A stretch of DNA of 64,000 bases, taken from contig NZ_CP080524.1 of the NCBI RefSeq assembly GCF_024746795.1, positions 248,001 through 312,000 of the forward strand, read 5' to 3'. The translations under genes were made by a program, and so were the position numbers. Position 1 is the first letter of the stretch; every line of letters begins with the position of its first letter. Positions 53,853 to 63,373 of this stretch are shown in pieces. The stretch comes from Mesorhizobium sp. AR10. Its GTDB lineage: Bacteria; Pseudomonadota; Alphaproteobacteria; Rhizobiales; Rhizobiaceae. Below the pieces are notes generated by a model. It saw only the letters and a list, made by a program, of their open reading frames with translations. It ran no database searches and was not told the DNA's origin.

Positions 53853-54821
53853 CTACTGACGATCGATGTCGCTTGACACAAAGCGCACGATGGCAGCGGC
53901 CATCGCATAGTCTTGCGGACCGGCGACGGCAAACCCACCGGAATGTTTCGCTTCCAGAAGGTCGTAGATATCAGGCGAGAGCGATCTGAGATTGGTGAGG
54001 AACACGGTGAGCCGGCGCTTGGCTTCGGGGTCAAGGTCGCTGCGGACGGCATGGGGGCCATATCTCAGCAGGCCGGACGTCCATACGACCTGAAGTGCTG
54101 TTTTGGAAATTCCTGCCGCCTCCAGCCTTGCCACCGTGCCGCCCGGGGCAGCCGGCTGTACGCCCGAGACAATCGGCTGGCTGTCCGCGGTGGCCGTCAC
54201 CCAGCCAAACAAGGCATCGGCCTGGCCATCGATCAGCATCGTTTCGGCAGCAGCAGCCGAATCGGCACGTGCAAGAAACGGTGCGTCCTCGGTGATCCCA
54301 AAGCCTTCTGCCGCCAGCCCGGCAAGTGGCAAAAGAGACCCGCCAACGCTGTCTGAAGGTGCCATGGCGATCCTGTGATCCTTCATCGCAGCCAGATCGG
54401 GAACCTTGCCGTCCTGCGTCAGCAAAACAGAACGGATACCGATGGCGCCATCGGCATCGATCGGCGCTACCAGAGGTTCAACGCATTCGCAGCGCTGCGA
54501 CGCGGCGGCGTAGGCCGTCGCCGAATAGATCGCGTATTCGATCCGGGCGTTGGCCTGCGCTTCGATCAGCGCGGCATAGTTGCGGGCAACGACAAACTCG
54601 ACCTTCATGCCGAGCGCCTTTGTGTAGGCATCCGTCAACAGTGCCAGACCCGGAACCGTGTTGCCGGCGCCCGGCTCGGCGACGATGCCGATGCGGAACG
54701 TGCCGATATCATCCCGCCAATCGGCATTCGCAACGTTTGACCAGGACGCGCCCAGCAATGCCAGGATGGCCGCGGATGCCTTCAAGACAGGCCTAATCCC
54801 AAATCCGCCGCCAGTTTTCAT
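53853..54821 (-). CDS. Phosphate/phosphonate-type (PhnD-like) periplasmic binding protein, orphan
   Basis: A 322-residue exported binding protein. The signal peptide (LKASAAILALLGASWSNVANA) precedes a PhnD-like fold (FRIGIVAEPGAGNTVPGLAL, VEFVVARNYAALIEAQANARIEYAIYS, RIAMAPSDSVGGSLLPLAG). The start ATG at 54821 was chosen by the signal peptide. No permease or ATPase gene is adjacent; its neighbours are pseudopilins (convergent) and deoB (divergent). The ligand is unknown; the family also binds other oxyanions. Confidence 0.82.
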   Translation of the reverse strand: MKTGGGFGIRPVLKASAAILALLGASWSNVANADWRDDIGTFRIGIVAEPGAGNTVPGLALLTDAYTKALGMKVEFVVARNYAALIEAQANARIEYAIYSATAYAAASQRCECVEPLVAPIDADGAIGIRSVLLTQDGKVPDLAAMKDHRIAMAPSDSVGGSLLPLAGLAAEGFGITEDAPFLARADSAAAAETMLIDGQADALFGWVTATADSQPIVSGVQPAAPGGTVARLEAAGISKTALQVVWTSGLLRYGPHAVRSDLDPEAKRRLTVFLTNLRSLSPDIYDLLEAKHSGGFAVAGPQDYAMAAAIVRFVSSDIDRQ

Positions 54822-54954
54822 CGATCCATGCTCATGCCGGCGTCCGGTCGCATCCTGACTATCGCGCCGAGCCGTTGCCGTTTGGTTTCCGAATTGCCAA
54901 TGGCGGTGCAGAACCCTATGTCTGGGCCAGCACACAGGCAACAACGAAACTCCG

Positions 54955-56196
54955 ATGGCGCGCGCTTTCCTCTTTGTTCTCGATTCCTTCGGCATCGGCG
55001 GTGCTGCCGATGCCGAGCGCTATGGCGACGCCGGCTCCAACACGTTCGGACATATCGCCGAAGCCTGCGCGCAAGGTCGTGCGGACCGCGAAGGCCTGCG
55101 AAGCGGCCCCCTTTTCGTACCCAACATGCTTTCACTCGGTCTCGGTCGCGCGGCAGAAACCGCAACGGGATTCAAGTTCGACAGCGGAGGAAAGTCCTCG
55201 CTCGCCTCGGCTTTCCATGGCGCGGCGCAAGAGGTTTCGAGCGGCAAGGACACGCCTTCGGGCCACTGGGAAATCGCCGCCTTGCCGGTGCGCTTCGACT
55301 GGGGCTACTTCCCGGACACCGTGCCAGCCTTTCCAGCCGAGCTGACCGCGGCGATCATCCGGGAAGGAAATGTGCCCGGCATTCTCGGCAACTGCCATGC
55401 GCCAGGCACGGAGGTCATCGAACGGTTCGGCGAAGAGCATATCCGCACCGGCAAACCGATCTGCTACACCTCGGTCGACTCCGTCCTGCAGATTGCCGCG
55501 CACGAAGTTCATTTCGGCCTGGAGCGGCTCTACGAATTCTGCAAGGTGGTGCGCAGGCTGGTTGATCCGCTGAACATCGGACGGGTGATCGCACGGCCTT
55601 TCCTCGGCGAAACCGTCGCCACCTTCGAGCGGACGTACAACCGCCATGACTACGCCGTGCCGCCGCCGGAGCCGACACTGCTCGACCGGCTGACTGCGCG
55701 CGGAAGCCGGGTCATCGCGGTCGGCAAGATCGGCGACATCTTCGCCCATCGCGGAATCTCGGAAGTGCGCAAGGCTCCTGGCAACATGGCGATGTTCGAC
55801 ACGGCGCTGGGCGCAATGGACGACGCAGGCGACGGCGATCTTGTGTTCGCCAATTTCGTCGATTTCGACACCGAATTCGGCCATCGGCGCGACGTCGCGG
55901 GCTATGCGGCGGCGCTCGAGGCCTTCGACCGGCGGCTGCCGGATGCGCTGGCAAAGCTGAAGCACGGCGACCTTCTCCTCCTCACCGCGGACCATGGCAA
56001 TGATCCGACATGGCGCGGCACCGACCACACGCGCGAACGCATTCCGGTGATCGGCTCCGCACCGGGGCTCACGGGTGGCGACGTCGGGCTGAGGACGACC
56101 TTTGCCGATATCGGCGAAACCGTGGCCGAACATCTCGGGCTGGCGCGCGGCCACCATGGCGCTTCCTTCCGTGCGACGATAGGCGGCCATGCCTGA
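54955..56196 (+). CDS. deoB: Phosphopentomutase
   Basis: DeoB interconverts ribose/deoxyribose 1- and 5-phosphate in nucleoside salvage. The 413 residues belong to the alkaline-phosphatase-like metalloenzymes. The N-terminal [20 protein letters not shown] holds a metal Asp, the middle [14 protein letters not shown] holds the phosphoryl-acceptor Thr, and [11 protein letters not shown] with [10 protein letters not shown] gives further metal ligands. The 3' end overlaps mutM by 8 bp in another frame, suggesting co-transcription. Confidence 0.95.
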   Translation: MARAFLFVLDSFGIGGAADAERYGDAGSNTFGHIAEACAQGRADREGLRSGPLFVPNMLSLGLGRAAETATGFKFDSGGKSSLASAFHGAAQEVSSGKDTPSGHWEIAALPVRFDWGYFPDTVPAFPAELTAAIIREGNVPGILGNCHAPGTEVIERFGEEHIRTGKPICYTSVDSVLQIAAHEVHFGLERLYEFCKVVRRLVDPLNIGRVIARPFLGETVATFERTYNRHDYAVPPPEPTLLDRLTARGSRVIAVGKIGDIFAHRGISEVRKAPGNMAMFDTALGAMDDAGDGDLVFANFVDFDTEFGHRRDVAGYAAALEAFDRRLPDALAKLKHGDLLLLTADHGNDPTWRGTDHTRERIPVIGSAPGLTGGDVGLRTTFADIGETVAEHLGLARGHHGASFRATIGGHA

Positions 56197-57079
56197 GTTG
56201 CCGGAAGTCGAAACGATCCGGCGCGGCCTACAACCGGTTCTGGAAGGTGCAAGCATCATCCGCGTCGAGGCCCGTCGGCCCGATCTGCGCTTTCCATTTC
56301 CCGAAAGATTCTCGGAGCGGCTGACCGGCAGGACCATTACGGCGCTCGGCCGCCGGGCCAAGTATCTTATAATGTATGTGGAAGGTGGCCCGGTGCTGAT
56401 CTGCCATCTCGGCATGTCGGGTTCGTTCCGCATCGAGACGCCTGATGGCAGCGAAATACCGGGGGTGTTCCACCACGAACGCTCGAAGAGCGTCACGCAC
56501 GATCATGTCGTGTTCGATGTCATGTCCGCCGGCGGCGCCCGATCCCGCGTGATCTTCAACGACCCACGCCGTTTCGGGTTCATGCTGTTTTCGGAAGGGA
56601 CCTCTGACACCCATCCGATGCTGGCGGGGCTGGGCGTCGAGCCGACAGGCAACGCACTGGACGGTGCCTTGCTCGCCTCGCTGCTGAAGGGCCGCAGATC
56701 GCCTTTGAAGGCAGCCCTCCTCGACCAGCGACTGATCGCCGGGCTCGGCAATATCTATGTGTCGGAAGCGCTGTGGCGTGCCGGCCTGTCGCCCCTGCGC
56801 GAGGCCGGCACGATGGCGAAGGCCGGAAAGAAAGCCAAGGAGCAGAGCGAGCACCTCGCCGAGGCGATCCGTTCGGTCATTGCCGATGCGATCGCCGCCG
56901 GCGGATCGTCGCTGCGCGACTATGTGCACACAGACGGATCGCTGGGCTATTTCCAGCATTCATTCGCGGTTTACGATCGCGAAGGCGAGCCCTGCTCCAA
57001 GCCCGGCTGCGGCGGCCACATAGAGCGCATCGTGCAAAGCGGGCGTTCGACTTTCTTTTGCCGAACCTGTCAGGTGTGA
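56189..57079 (+). CDS. mutM: Formamidopyrimidine-DNA glycosylase
   Basis: MutM removes 8-oxoguanine and ring-opened purines and nicks the abasic site. The 296 residues start [14 protein letters not shown], whose Pro after Met is the catalytic nucleophile and whose Glu residues are essential. The helix-two-turn-helix region [19 protein letters not shown] follows. The C-terminal zinc finger has CSKPGCGG and CRTC. The overlap with deoB (8 bp) and the crotonase 23 bp downstream suggest one transcript. Confidence 0.96.
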   Translation: MPELPEVETIRRGLQPVLEGASIIRVEARRPDLRFPFPERFSERLTGRTITALGRRAKYLIMYVEGGPVLICHLGMSGSFRIETPDGSEIPGVFHHERSKSVTHDHVVFDVMSAGGARSRVIFNDPRRFGFMLFSEGTSDTHPMLAGLGVEPTGNALDGALLASLLKGRRSPLKAALLDQRLIAGLGNIYVSEALWRAGLSPLREAGTMAKAGKKAKEQSEHLAEAIRSVIADAIAAGGSSLRDYVHTDGSLGYFQHSFAVYDREGEPCSKPGCGGHIERIVQSGRSTFFCRTCQV

Positions 57080-57102
57080 ACGAGAAGCGAGGAGGAGCAC
57101 TC

Positions 57103-57876
57103 ATGGCCTATGAAACGATCATCGCGGAAACACGCGGCAAGGTCGGGCTGATCACGCTGAACCGGCCGAAAGCGCTCAACGCGCTGAATTCGCAGGTTCT
57201 GGCGGAATTGGTCGCGGCCGTCCGCGGCTTTGAAGGAAATGCTGAAATCGGCGCCATGGTCATCACCGGTTCCGAAAAGGCTTTTGCGGCGGGCGCCGAC
57301 ATCAAGGAAATGCAGGCGATCTCCTTTGTCGATGCCTATGTGCAGGACTTCTTTGTCGGCTGGGAAGAGTTTACGCGGGCGCGAAAGCCAATCATCGCGG
57401 CGGTTGCTGGCTATGCGCTCGGCGGCGGCTGCGAGCTGGCGATGATGTGCGATTTCATCATCGCCGCCGACAATGCCAGGTTCGGCCAGCCCGAGATCAC
57501 GCTCGGCGTCATGCCCGGCATGGGCGGATCGCAACGGCTGACCCGCTTCGTCGGCAAGTCGAAGGCGATGGACATGTGCCTGACCGGACGGATGATGGAT
57601 GCCGCGGAGGCCGAGCGTTGCGGCCTGGTATCGCGTATCGTGCCGGTCGGTGAACTTGTCGAGGAAGCGCTGAAGGCCGCGGCCAAGATCGCCGATTTTT
57701 CGCTGCCGTCGGCGATGATGACGAAAGAGGCTGTCAACCGCGCCTTTGAAACGACCCTTGCCGAGGGGCTACGGTTCGAGCGCCGTCTGTTTCACTCGCT
57801 GTTTGCGCTCGACGACCAGAAGGAAGGCATGGCTGCCTTTGCCGAGAAGCGGAAGCCGAATTTCACCAACCGGTAG
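57103..57876 (+). CDS. Enoyl-CoA hydratase
   Basis: A 257-residue hydratase that adds water to trans-2-enoyl-CoA. Both catalytic glutamates are present, in [15 protein letters not shown] and [19 protein letters not shown], unlike in the quorum-sensing crotonase at 6918-7667. The start ATG at 57103 has a strong ribosome site (GAGGAGGAG). It is the last gene after mutM and before rpsT, a common order in rhizobia. Confidence 0.94.
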   Translation: MAYETIIAETRGKVGLITLNRPKALNALNSQVLAELVAAVRGFEGNAEIGAMVITGSEKAFAAGADIKEMQAISFVDAYVQDFFVGWEEFTRARKPIIAAVAGYALGGGCELAMMCDFIIAADNARFGQPEITLGVMPGMGGSQRLTRFVGKSKAMDMCLTGRMMDAAEAERCGLVSRIVPVGELVEEALKAAAKIADFSLPSAMMTKEAVNRAFETTLAEGLRFERRLFHSLFALDDQKEGMAAFAEKRKPNFTNR

Positions 57877-58036
57877 GATCATAGAGACGCCGACCAAAAA
57901 GAAGGCGAAGCGGCGTTGACGCGCCGGAAAAGCTGAACTATAAGCCGCTCCAACCGAGGCGGCCCTGTGGCTGCCCGTTTGTTTTTTGCGCCCTGCGGTA
58001 TCCCGCATGCGCCCACCAGATCAGAAGAGAGGCATC

Positions 58037-58303
58037 ATGGCCAATACCTCCTCGGCCAAAAAGGCAACGCGCAAGATCGCCCGTCGCGCGGCGATCAACA
58101 AGAACCGTCGCTCGCGCGTGCGTACCTATGTCCGCCAGGTCGAAGAGGCACTGGCTGCCGGCGACAAGGTTGCCGCGCTGGCCGCCTTCAAGACCGCCGA
58201 GCCGGAATTGATGCGCGCCGCGACCAAAGGCGTGATGCACAAGAACACGGCATCCCGCAAGGTGTCGCGCCTGGCTCACCGGCTCAAAGTGCTGTCGGCC
58301 TGA
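58037..58303 (+). CDS. rpsT: 30S ribosomal protein S20
   Basis: An 88-residue basic ribosomal protein that binds 16S rRNA. It starts [18 protein letters not shown] and ends [12 protein letters not shown], the standard S20 pattern. The ATG at 58037 follows AGAAGAGAGG. A terminator follows at 58332-58358. Confidence 0.97.
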   Translation: MANTSSAKKATRKIARRAAINKNRRSRVRTYVRQVEEALAAGDKVAALAAFKTAEPELMRAATKGVMHKNTASRKVSRLAHRLKVLSA

Positions 58304-58331
58304 TATAGCTTTCCTGAACTTGCGTTCTTCG

Positions 58332-58358
58332 AACCCGGCGGATCACGCCGGGTTTTTT
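58332..58358 (+). terminator. Rho-independent terminator after rpsT
   Basis: AACCCGGCG and CGCCGGGTT form a perfect 9-bp stem with a 5-nt loop (GATCA), followed by TTTT. Confidence 0.9.
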
Positions 58359-58360
58359 CG

Positions 58361-59146
58361 TTTGCCGGCAAGTACTTAAAAAGAACGCCCGCAAACCGCA
58401 TTCGGCCTGGATTTCAACGTTCAGAATGCTTTGCCGGCATATACATGCGCGCGGATATTCCGATCCGCCCAAACCGCCTGTGTCTGAAAAAACAGCTATC
58501 ACAAATTATCTTTATTTTTCAGTTGCTTGCAGACGGTGATCCACAGCTTGTTCACATCACGGGCGAGCGATGGGGGACAAGTAGCTGTCAAGCGAATTAT
58601 TTCAGAAAATTTCATGCAGCGCGGCCTTTTTCATATTCGCCGGAAAAGGGTTTGAATCACAATGGCTTTGTCAAAATGTGCGGTAGCAGCATGAGGCCCG
58701 AACCCGTCTTCGCTAACCAGATTCCTTAAAAATCCGTTAGTCTTGGCCTTGCCCTTTCCACAGCGATTTCGGTAGTGTCGATCTATCGAAGGGACGGGCC
58801 ATTGGCCCTCAACCCAGCCTGGATCGGCCAGCACAAAATGGCAGAATTCATGACGTGGATCAATTCCGCGAATGGGGTTGGTTTGTCTTTTCGATACGGT
58901 AGGGGACTGGCGTAATTTTTTACATAGCAGGTCAACGGCACCGGCGTTTTCGCCGGACGGAGTTGTATTGCCCTGACGTGGTCCAGACGGACTGGCTTAG
59001 GCGCCGGTACCGGTCCCTTGGTAACGAGACGACATTCATCAGCCGGCGGCGGCGATGGTGTCGTAGCGAAGAAACGGTCGCCGGAAACATGGATGCAGGA
59101 GGCGCATCCCCGGTGGAAACAGGTACAAAGGACAAGGAACGCGATC
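58361..59146. promoter_or_regulatory. Long dnaA upstream region with CtrA-like, GANTC and DnaA-box-like sites
   Basis: This gap of nearly 800 bp has no gene that I can support. It contains TTAA-AAATCCG-TTAG at 58726-58740 (CtrA pattern, one mismatch), GANTC at 58654-58658 and 58720-58724 (the latter abutting the CtrA-like site), and a DnaA-box-like TGATCCACA at 58537-58545 (8 of 9 with TTATCCACA). These fit cell-cycle control of dnaA. I do not call it an origin, because DnaA boxes are too few and no AT-rich unwinding block with clustered boxes was seen. Confidence 0.5.
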
Positions 59147-60691
59147 ATGCAGAGCGGCATCGAAAGGAAGCTTACGGGCGACCTCCCATTTCCTGGAATT
59201 TTGGTTGGAGGGGACGACATGACGGCTTCCAGCGACGCGGAACAAAAGTTCGACCGGGTCAAGGTCCAGTTGAAGGCGCGTCTGGGAACCGAGGTCTATT
59301 CGAGCTGGTTCGGCCGGATGAAGGTCGCCGAGGCATCCCGGGGCATTGTCCGCATCTCCGTGCCCACGGCCTTCCTGCGCTCGTGGATCAACGGCCATTA
59401 TCTCGACCTCATCGCCGAGTTGTGGAAGCACGAAGATCCGGAAATCCTCAAGATCGAGATCGTCGTGCGCACCGCTACCCGTCCGGCACGCAACGGCGTT
59501 GAGCCCGAGGTGGTCCCGGCCCGCAAGATGACAAAGCAGACGCAAACGACACTGGCTGCAGGCACTGCGGGTGCAGGCAGGATGGAGCGGGCACCGGCGC
59601 CTCGCCCTGGAATCCCAATCGAAGGCGAGTTTCGGCACAATGTGCTCGGTTCGCCGCTCGACCCGCGCTATACGTTCGGCTCCTTCATCGAGGGACCGTC
59701 GAACCGGGTGGCTTTCGCCGCCGCCAAGGCGGTGGCGGAATCGCAGTCGAGTGCGGTGCGCTTCAATCCGCTCTTCCTTCACGCAACGGTCGGGCTCGGC
59801 AAGACACACCTGTTGCAGGCGATCGCGGCCGAATCCCTGAAGCAGAATCCTAAATCGCGCGTCGTCTATCTCACGGCCGAGTATTTCATGTGGCGCTTCG
59901 CCACAGCGATCCGCGACAACAACGCGCTGACGCTGAAGGAACAGTTGCGCGACATCGACCTGCTGATCATCGACGACATGCAGTTCCTGCAGGGCAAGTC
60001 GATCCAGCACGAATTCTGCCATCTAATCAACATGCTGCTCGACAGCGCCAAGCAAGTGGTGGTTGCCGCCGACCGGCCCCCGTCTGAGCTGGAATCGCTG
60101 GAGCCGCGCGTCCGCTCGCGCCTCAACGGCGGCGTCGCGCTCGAAATGTCGGCACCGGATTTTGCCATGCGCATCGGCATGCTCAAGCTGCGTCTTGCCA
60201 CCGCCAAGGTCGATGACGCATCGCTCGATATTTCGGAGGAGATTCTCAATCACGTCGCCCGCACGGTGACCGGCAGCGGGCGTGAACTCGAAGGTGCGTT
60301 CAATCAGCTTCTGTTCCGCCAATCCTTCGAACCGCAGATCACGATCGACCGTATCGACGAAATCCTCGGCCATATCTATCGCTCTGGCGAGCCGAAACGG
60401 GTGCGCATCGAGGACATCCAGCGCATCGTGGCGCGCCACTACAACGTGTCGAAGACCGAGCTTCTGTCCAACCGGCGCACGCGCACCATCGTCAAACCGC
60501 GGCAGGTCGCCATGTACCTGTCGAAGGTAATGACGCCGCGCTCCCTGCCGGAGATCGGAAGGCGTTTCGGCGGCCGCGACCACACGACCGTGCTGCATGC
60601 CGTGCGCAAGATCGAGGATCTTTCCGGTGTCGACAACACACTGGCGCAGGAACTCGAACTGCTGAGAAGACTGATCAACGACCAGGCCTGA
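59147..60691 (+). CDS. dnaA: Chromosomal replication initiator DnaA
   Basis: DnaA binds oriC DNA boxes and opens the origin. The 514 residues contain the N-terminal DnaB-interacting domain ([21 protein letters not shown]) and a Gly/Ala-rich linker. The AAA+ core has Walker [17 protein letters not shown] and Walker [16 protein letters not shown], and the C-terminal HTH ends in the signature [18 protein letters not shown]. The start at 59147 ([15 protein letters not shown]) matches rhizobial DnaA; the frame is open much further upstream (to 59018), and an ATG at 59219 ([11 protein letters not shown]) is the other candidate. Confidence 0.95.
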   Translation: MQSGIERKLTGDLPFPGILVGGDDMTASSDAEQKFDRVKVQLKARLGTEVYSSWFGRMKVAEASRGIVRISVPTAFLRSWINGHYLDLIAELWKHEDPEILKIEIVVRTATRPARNGVEPEVVPARKMTKQTQTTLAAGTAGAGRMERAPAPRPGIPIEGEFRHNVLGSPLDPRYTFGSFIEGPSNRVAFAAAKAVAESQSSAVRFNPLFLHATVGLGKTHLLQAIAAESLKQNPKSRVVYLTAEYFMWRFATAIRDNNALTLKEQLRDIDLLIIDDMQFLQGKSIQHEFCHLINMLLDSAKQVVVAADRPPSELESLEPRVRSRLNGGVALEMSAPDFAMRIGMLKLRLATAKVDDASLDISEEILNHVARTVTGSGRELEGAFNQLLFRQSFEPQITIDRIDEILGHIYRSGEPKRVRIEDIQRIVARHYNVSKTELLSNRRTRTIVKPRQVAMYLSKVMTPRSLPEIGRRFGGRDHTTVLHAVRKIEDLSGVDNTLAQELELLRRLINDQA

Positions 60692-60993
60692 TCGGCTGGA
60701 AAAACCAAGCGCGTCGGGTTTGAGAGGATCAAGGCAACGCGCTTGAAATCTTTGCTTTAAGTGCGTGTCGTTGTCCCAAAACCGCTGCGCACTTTTGGGC
60801 GACACGCATTGGCTCGCGGACTTCGCCAGCTTTATCCCCAGAAAGCCCGCGTAACCGGCCCGAACCGGTGGCACGGGCTTGCGTTTGCTGGCTTTTTCCT
60901 GTCAGTTTGTAGAGATTCTGAGCCTGTTCAGACCTTTCGCGGGGCGCCGCTCGCCGGAGACCCGTTCATTCATTCAAGCGAGCCTGTTTCGTC
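60692..60993. other. dnaA-dnaN gap with a dispersed palindrome
   Basis: No gene is supported in this 302-bp gap. Besides the palindrome at 60762-60808 it holds a DnaA-box-like TTATCCCCA (60832-60840, 8 of 9) and a G/C hairpin near 60846-60880. These may regulate dnaN, but the evidence is weak. Confidence 0.5.
60762..60808. repeat. Dispersed intergenic palindrome (TGCGTGTCG...CGACACGCA)
   Basis: TGCGTGTCG (left) and CGACACGCA (right) enclose CCCAAAA and TTTTGGG arms. The shape matches another rhizobial intergenic element family that I recall; it is different from the RIME-like copies at 30632 and 43581. Confidence 0.75.
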
Positions 60994-62112
60994 ATGCGTG
61001 TTATCCTGGAACGGTCAAATCTCCTGAAGTCGCTCAACCACGTTCATCGTGTGGTCGAACGGCGCAACACCATACCGATCCTGTCGAACGTGCTGCTCAG
61101 CGCCGAGGGTGCCAGCCTTGAACTGAAGGCAACCGACCTCGATCTGGAGGTGACCGAAGCCACGCCCGCCAAGGTCGAACGCGGCGGGGCGACGACGGTG
61201 CCGGCACATCTGCTCTACGACATCGTGCGCAAGCTCGCCGATGGGGCGGAGGTAATGCTGAAGACCGACGAGGACGGCAACGCCATGACGGTGACGTCGG
61301 GCCGCTCGAGCTTTCGTCTCCAGTGCCTGCCGCAGTCCGACTTCCCGGAGCTTTCGGCCGGATCCTTCTCGCATATCTTCCGGCTCGATTCGGTGGCGCT
61401 GAAAGGCTTGATCGAGAAGACCCAGTTCGCCATCTCCACCGAAGAGACGCGCTACTACCTGAACGGCATTTACCTGCACACGCATGAAGCCGGCGGCAAG
61501 CTGAAGCTGCGCTCGGTGGCGACCGACGGCCACCGTCTGGCGCGCGCCGAGATCGACGCGCCGGCAGGATCCGAGGGCATGCCCGGCATCATCATTCCAC
61601 GCAAGACGGTCAGCGAGTTGCAGAAACTGGTCGACGATCCGGACGTCGCGGTAACCACCGAATTGTCCGACACCAAGATCCGCTTCACCATCGGTAGCGT
61701 GGTTTTGACCTCGAAGCTGATCGACGGCACCTTCCCGGACTATCAGCGGGTCATCCCGACCGGCAACGACAAGAAGCTGATCATCGACCGGCAGAGCTTC
61801 GCCGCCGCCGTGGACCGCGTCTCGACCATTTCCTCCGAACGCGGCCGCGCGGTGAAGCTTTCGATCACCGAAGGCCAGGTCACGCTGGCGGTCAACAATC
61901 CGGATTCGGGCAGCGCCACCGAGGAACTGGCCGCCGATTATTCGTCGGACCCGATCGAAATCGGCTTCAATGCCAAATATCTGCTCGACGTTGCCGCGCA
62001 ATTGACCGGCACGGAGGCAAAATTCATGCTGGCGGATGCCGGCTCGCCGACGCTTATCCACGACATGGCCGACGAAACCGCGCTCTACGTGCTGATGCCG
62101 ATGCGGGTGTAG
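60994..62112 (+). CDS. dnaN: DNA polymerase III beta subunit (sliding clamp)
   Basis: The 372-residue clamp forms a ring that tethers the polymerase. It starts MRVILERSNLLKSLNHVHRV and contains the family segment VERRNTIPILSNVLL. Later segments are VATDGHRLARAEI, DGTFPDYQRVIPTGNDK and the C-terminal LYVLMPMRV, matching the conserved clamp tail. It is followed by recF in the standard order. Confidence 0.97.
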   Translation: MRVILERSNLLKSLNHVHRVVERRNTIPILSNVLLSAEGASLELKATDLDLEVTEATPAKVERGGATTVPAHLLYDIVRKLADGAEVMLKTDEDGNAMTVTSGRSSFRLQCLPQSDFPELSAGSFSHIFRLDSVALKGLIEKTQFAISTEETRYYLNGIYLHTHEAGGKLKLRSVATDGHRLARAEIDAPAGSEGMPGIIIPRKTVSELQKLVDDPDVAVTTELSDTKIRFTIGSVVLTSKLIDGTFPDYQRVIPTGNDKKLIIDRQSFAAAVDRVSTISSERGRAVKLSITEGQVTLAVNNPDSGSATEELAADYSSDPIEIGFNAKYLLDVAAQLTGTEAKFMLADAGSPTLIHDMADETALYVLMPMRV

Positions 62113-62196
62113 CCGCGCTGCGGCGCCAAAGTCTGGTTCCGTGATAACGCGACGATTGCGATCATGATTGCGGCGACTTCTACAGGCGGATAGCGG

Positions 62197-63342
62197 TTGC
62201 CGGAACAAACCCATATAAGTAAGTTTACACTTACCAATTTCCGCAACTATGCGGCGCTGTCGATCGACCTTGGCCCAGGCGCCGTGGTGTTTTCCGGCGA
62301 CAACGGCGCCGGCAAGACCAACCTGCTGGAAGCGATCTCCCTGCTGACACCAGGTCGCGGCTTGCGCCGCGCGCCTTATGCCGACGTGGCGCGTGAAGGC
62401 GGCGACGGCGGCTTCGCGCTGCATGCCCGGCTCGACGGGCCGGAAGGTCAGGTCGAGATCGGCACCGGCATTGCGGGCGGCGACACCGCCGGCGAAGGCG
62501 GCCGGCGGGTGCGCATCAATGGCGCGGCCGCACGATCGGCCGAAGACATGCTGGAATGGCTGCGCGTCGTCTGGCTGACGCCAGCCATGGACGGCCTGTT
62601 CCCGGGGCCGGCCGCCGACCGCCGGCGCTTTCTCGACCGGCTGGTGCTGGCGATCGACCCCCAGCACGGCCAGCGCGCGCTCGACTACGAAAAGGCAATG
62701 CGCGGCCGTAACCGATTGCTTACGGAAGGCTCGCGAAACGGCGCCTGGTTCGATGCGATCGAGATGCAAATGGCGGAAACCGGCGTGGCGATTGCCGCGG
62801 CGCGTGCCGAACTGGTGCGCCTGCTCGCCGCCATGATCGACAGGCTGCCCAGCACAGGTCCGTTTCCGCAAGCCGACATCAGCCTGCTCGGCGAACTGGA
62901 AAGCGAAGTCGGCGCCGCACCCGCCGTCGATGTCGAGGAACGGTTCCGCACAGCACTTGCCGACGGCCGCGACCGCGACCGCGCCGCCGGCCGTACGCTC
63001 GACGGCCCGCACCGTTCCGATCTGCTGGTGCGGCATAGGCCGAAGGCGATGCCTGCAGAATTGTGCTCGACTGGAGAGCAGAAGGCGCTGCTGGTCGGCA
63101 TCGTCCTGTCGCATGCCCGGCTGACCGGGGAGATGTCGGGGATGACGCCGATCCTGCTGCTCGACGAGATCGCTGCCCATCTCGACAGTGGCCGTCGCGC
63201 AGCATTGTTCGCGATCCTGGAGGAACTCAACTGCCAGGCCTTCATGACCGGAACCGATGCGGCACTGTTTTCCAGTCTCAAGGGACGGGCGCAGTTCCTG
63301 ACGGTCGACCACGGGACGGTTGGGCCAACGGAAGACACCTGA
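62197..63342 (+). CDS. recF: DNA replication and repair protein RecF
   Basis: RecF is an SMC-like ATPase that loads RecA at gaps. The 381 residues show Walker A FSGDNGAGKTNLLEAI (near 33-48), the ABC signature region LCSTGEQKALLVGIVLS and Walker B PILLLDEIAAHLD. The start is a TTG at 62197 (translated MPEQTHISKFTLTNFRNYA), because no ATG precedes the conserved first strand. It is 84 bp after dnaN. Confidence 0.93.
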   Translation: MPEQTHISKFTLTNFRNYAALSIDLGPGAVVFSGDNGAGKTNLLEAISLLTPGRGLRRAPYADVAREGGDGGFALHARLDGPEGQVEIGTGIAGGDTAGEGGRRVRINGAAARSAEDMLEWLRVVWLTPAMDGLFPGPAADRRRFLDRLVLAIDPQHGQRALDYEKAMRGRNRLLTEGSRNGAWFDAIEMQMAETGVAIAAARAELVRLLAAMIDRLPSTGPFPQADISLLGELESEVGAAPAVDVEERFRTALADGRDRDRAAGRTLDGPHRSDLLVRHRPKAMPAELCSTGEQKALLVGIVLSHARLTGEMSGMTPILLLDEIAAHLDSGRRAALFAILEELNCQAFMTGTDAALFSSLKGRAQFLTVDHGTVGPTEDT

Positions 63343-63373
63343 CAAGGTTTTTCACCCGCTATAAGGTCCGGCA

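Noticed and set aside
58361..59146. Chromosomal origin of replication
   Set aside because: Only one good DnaA-box-like site and no clustered boxes with an AT-rich block; in related bacteria oriC is often not beside rpsT-dnaA. Kept as a regulatory region only.
61015..63345. Minus-strand open frame of 776 codons antisense to dnaN and recF
   Set aside because: Its reading is dictated by the codon bias of dnaN/recF on the other strand; the product has no domain pattern and spans two well-supported genes and their gap.
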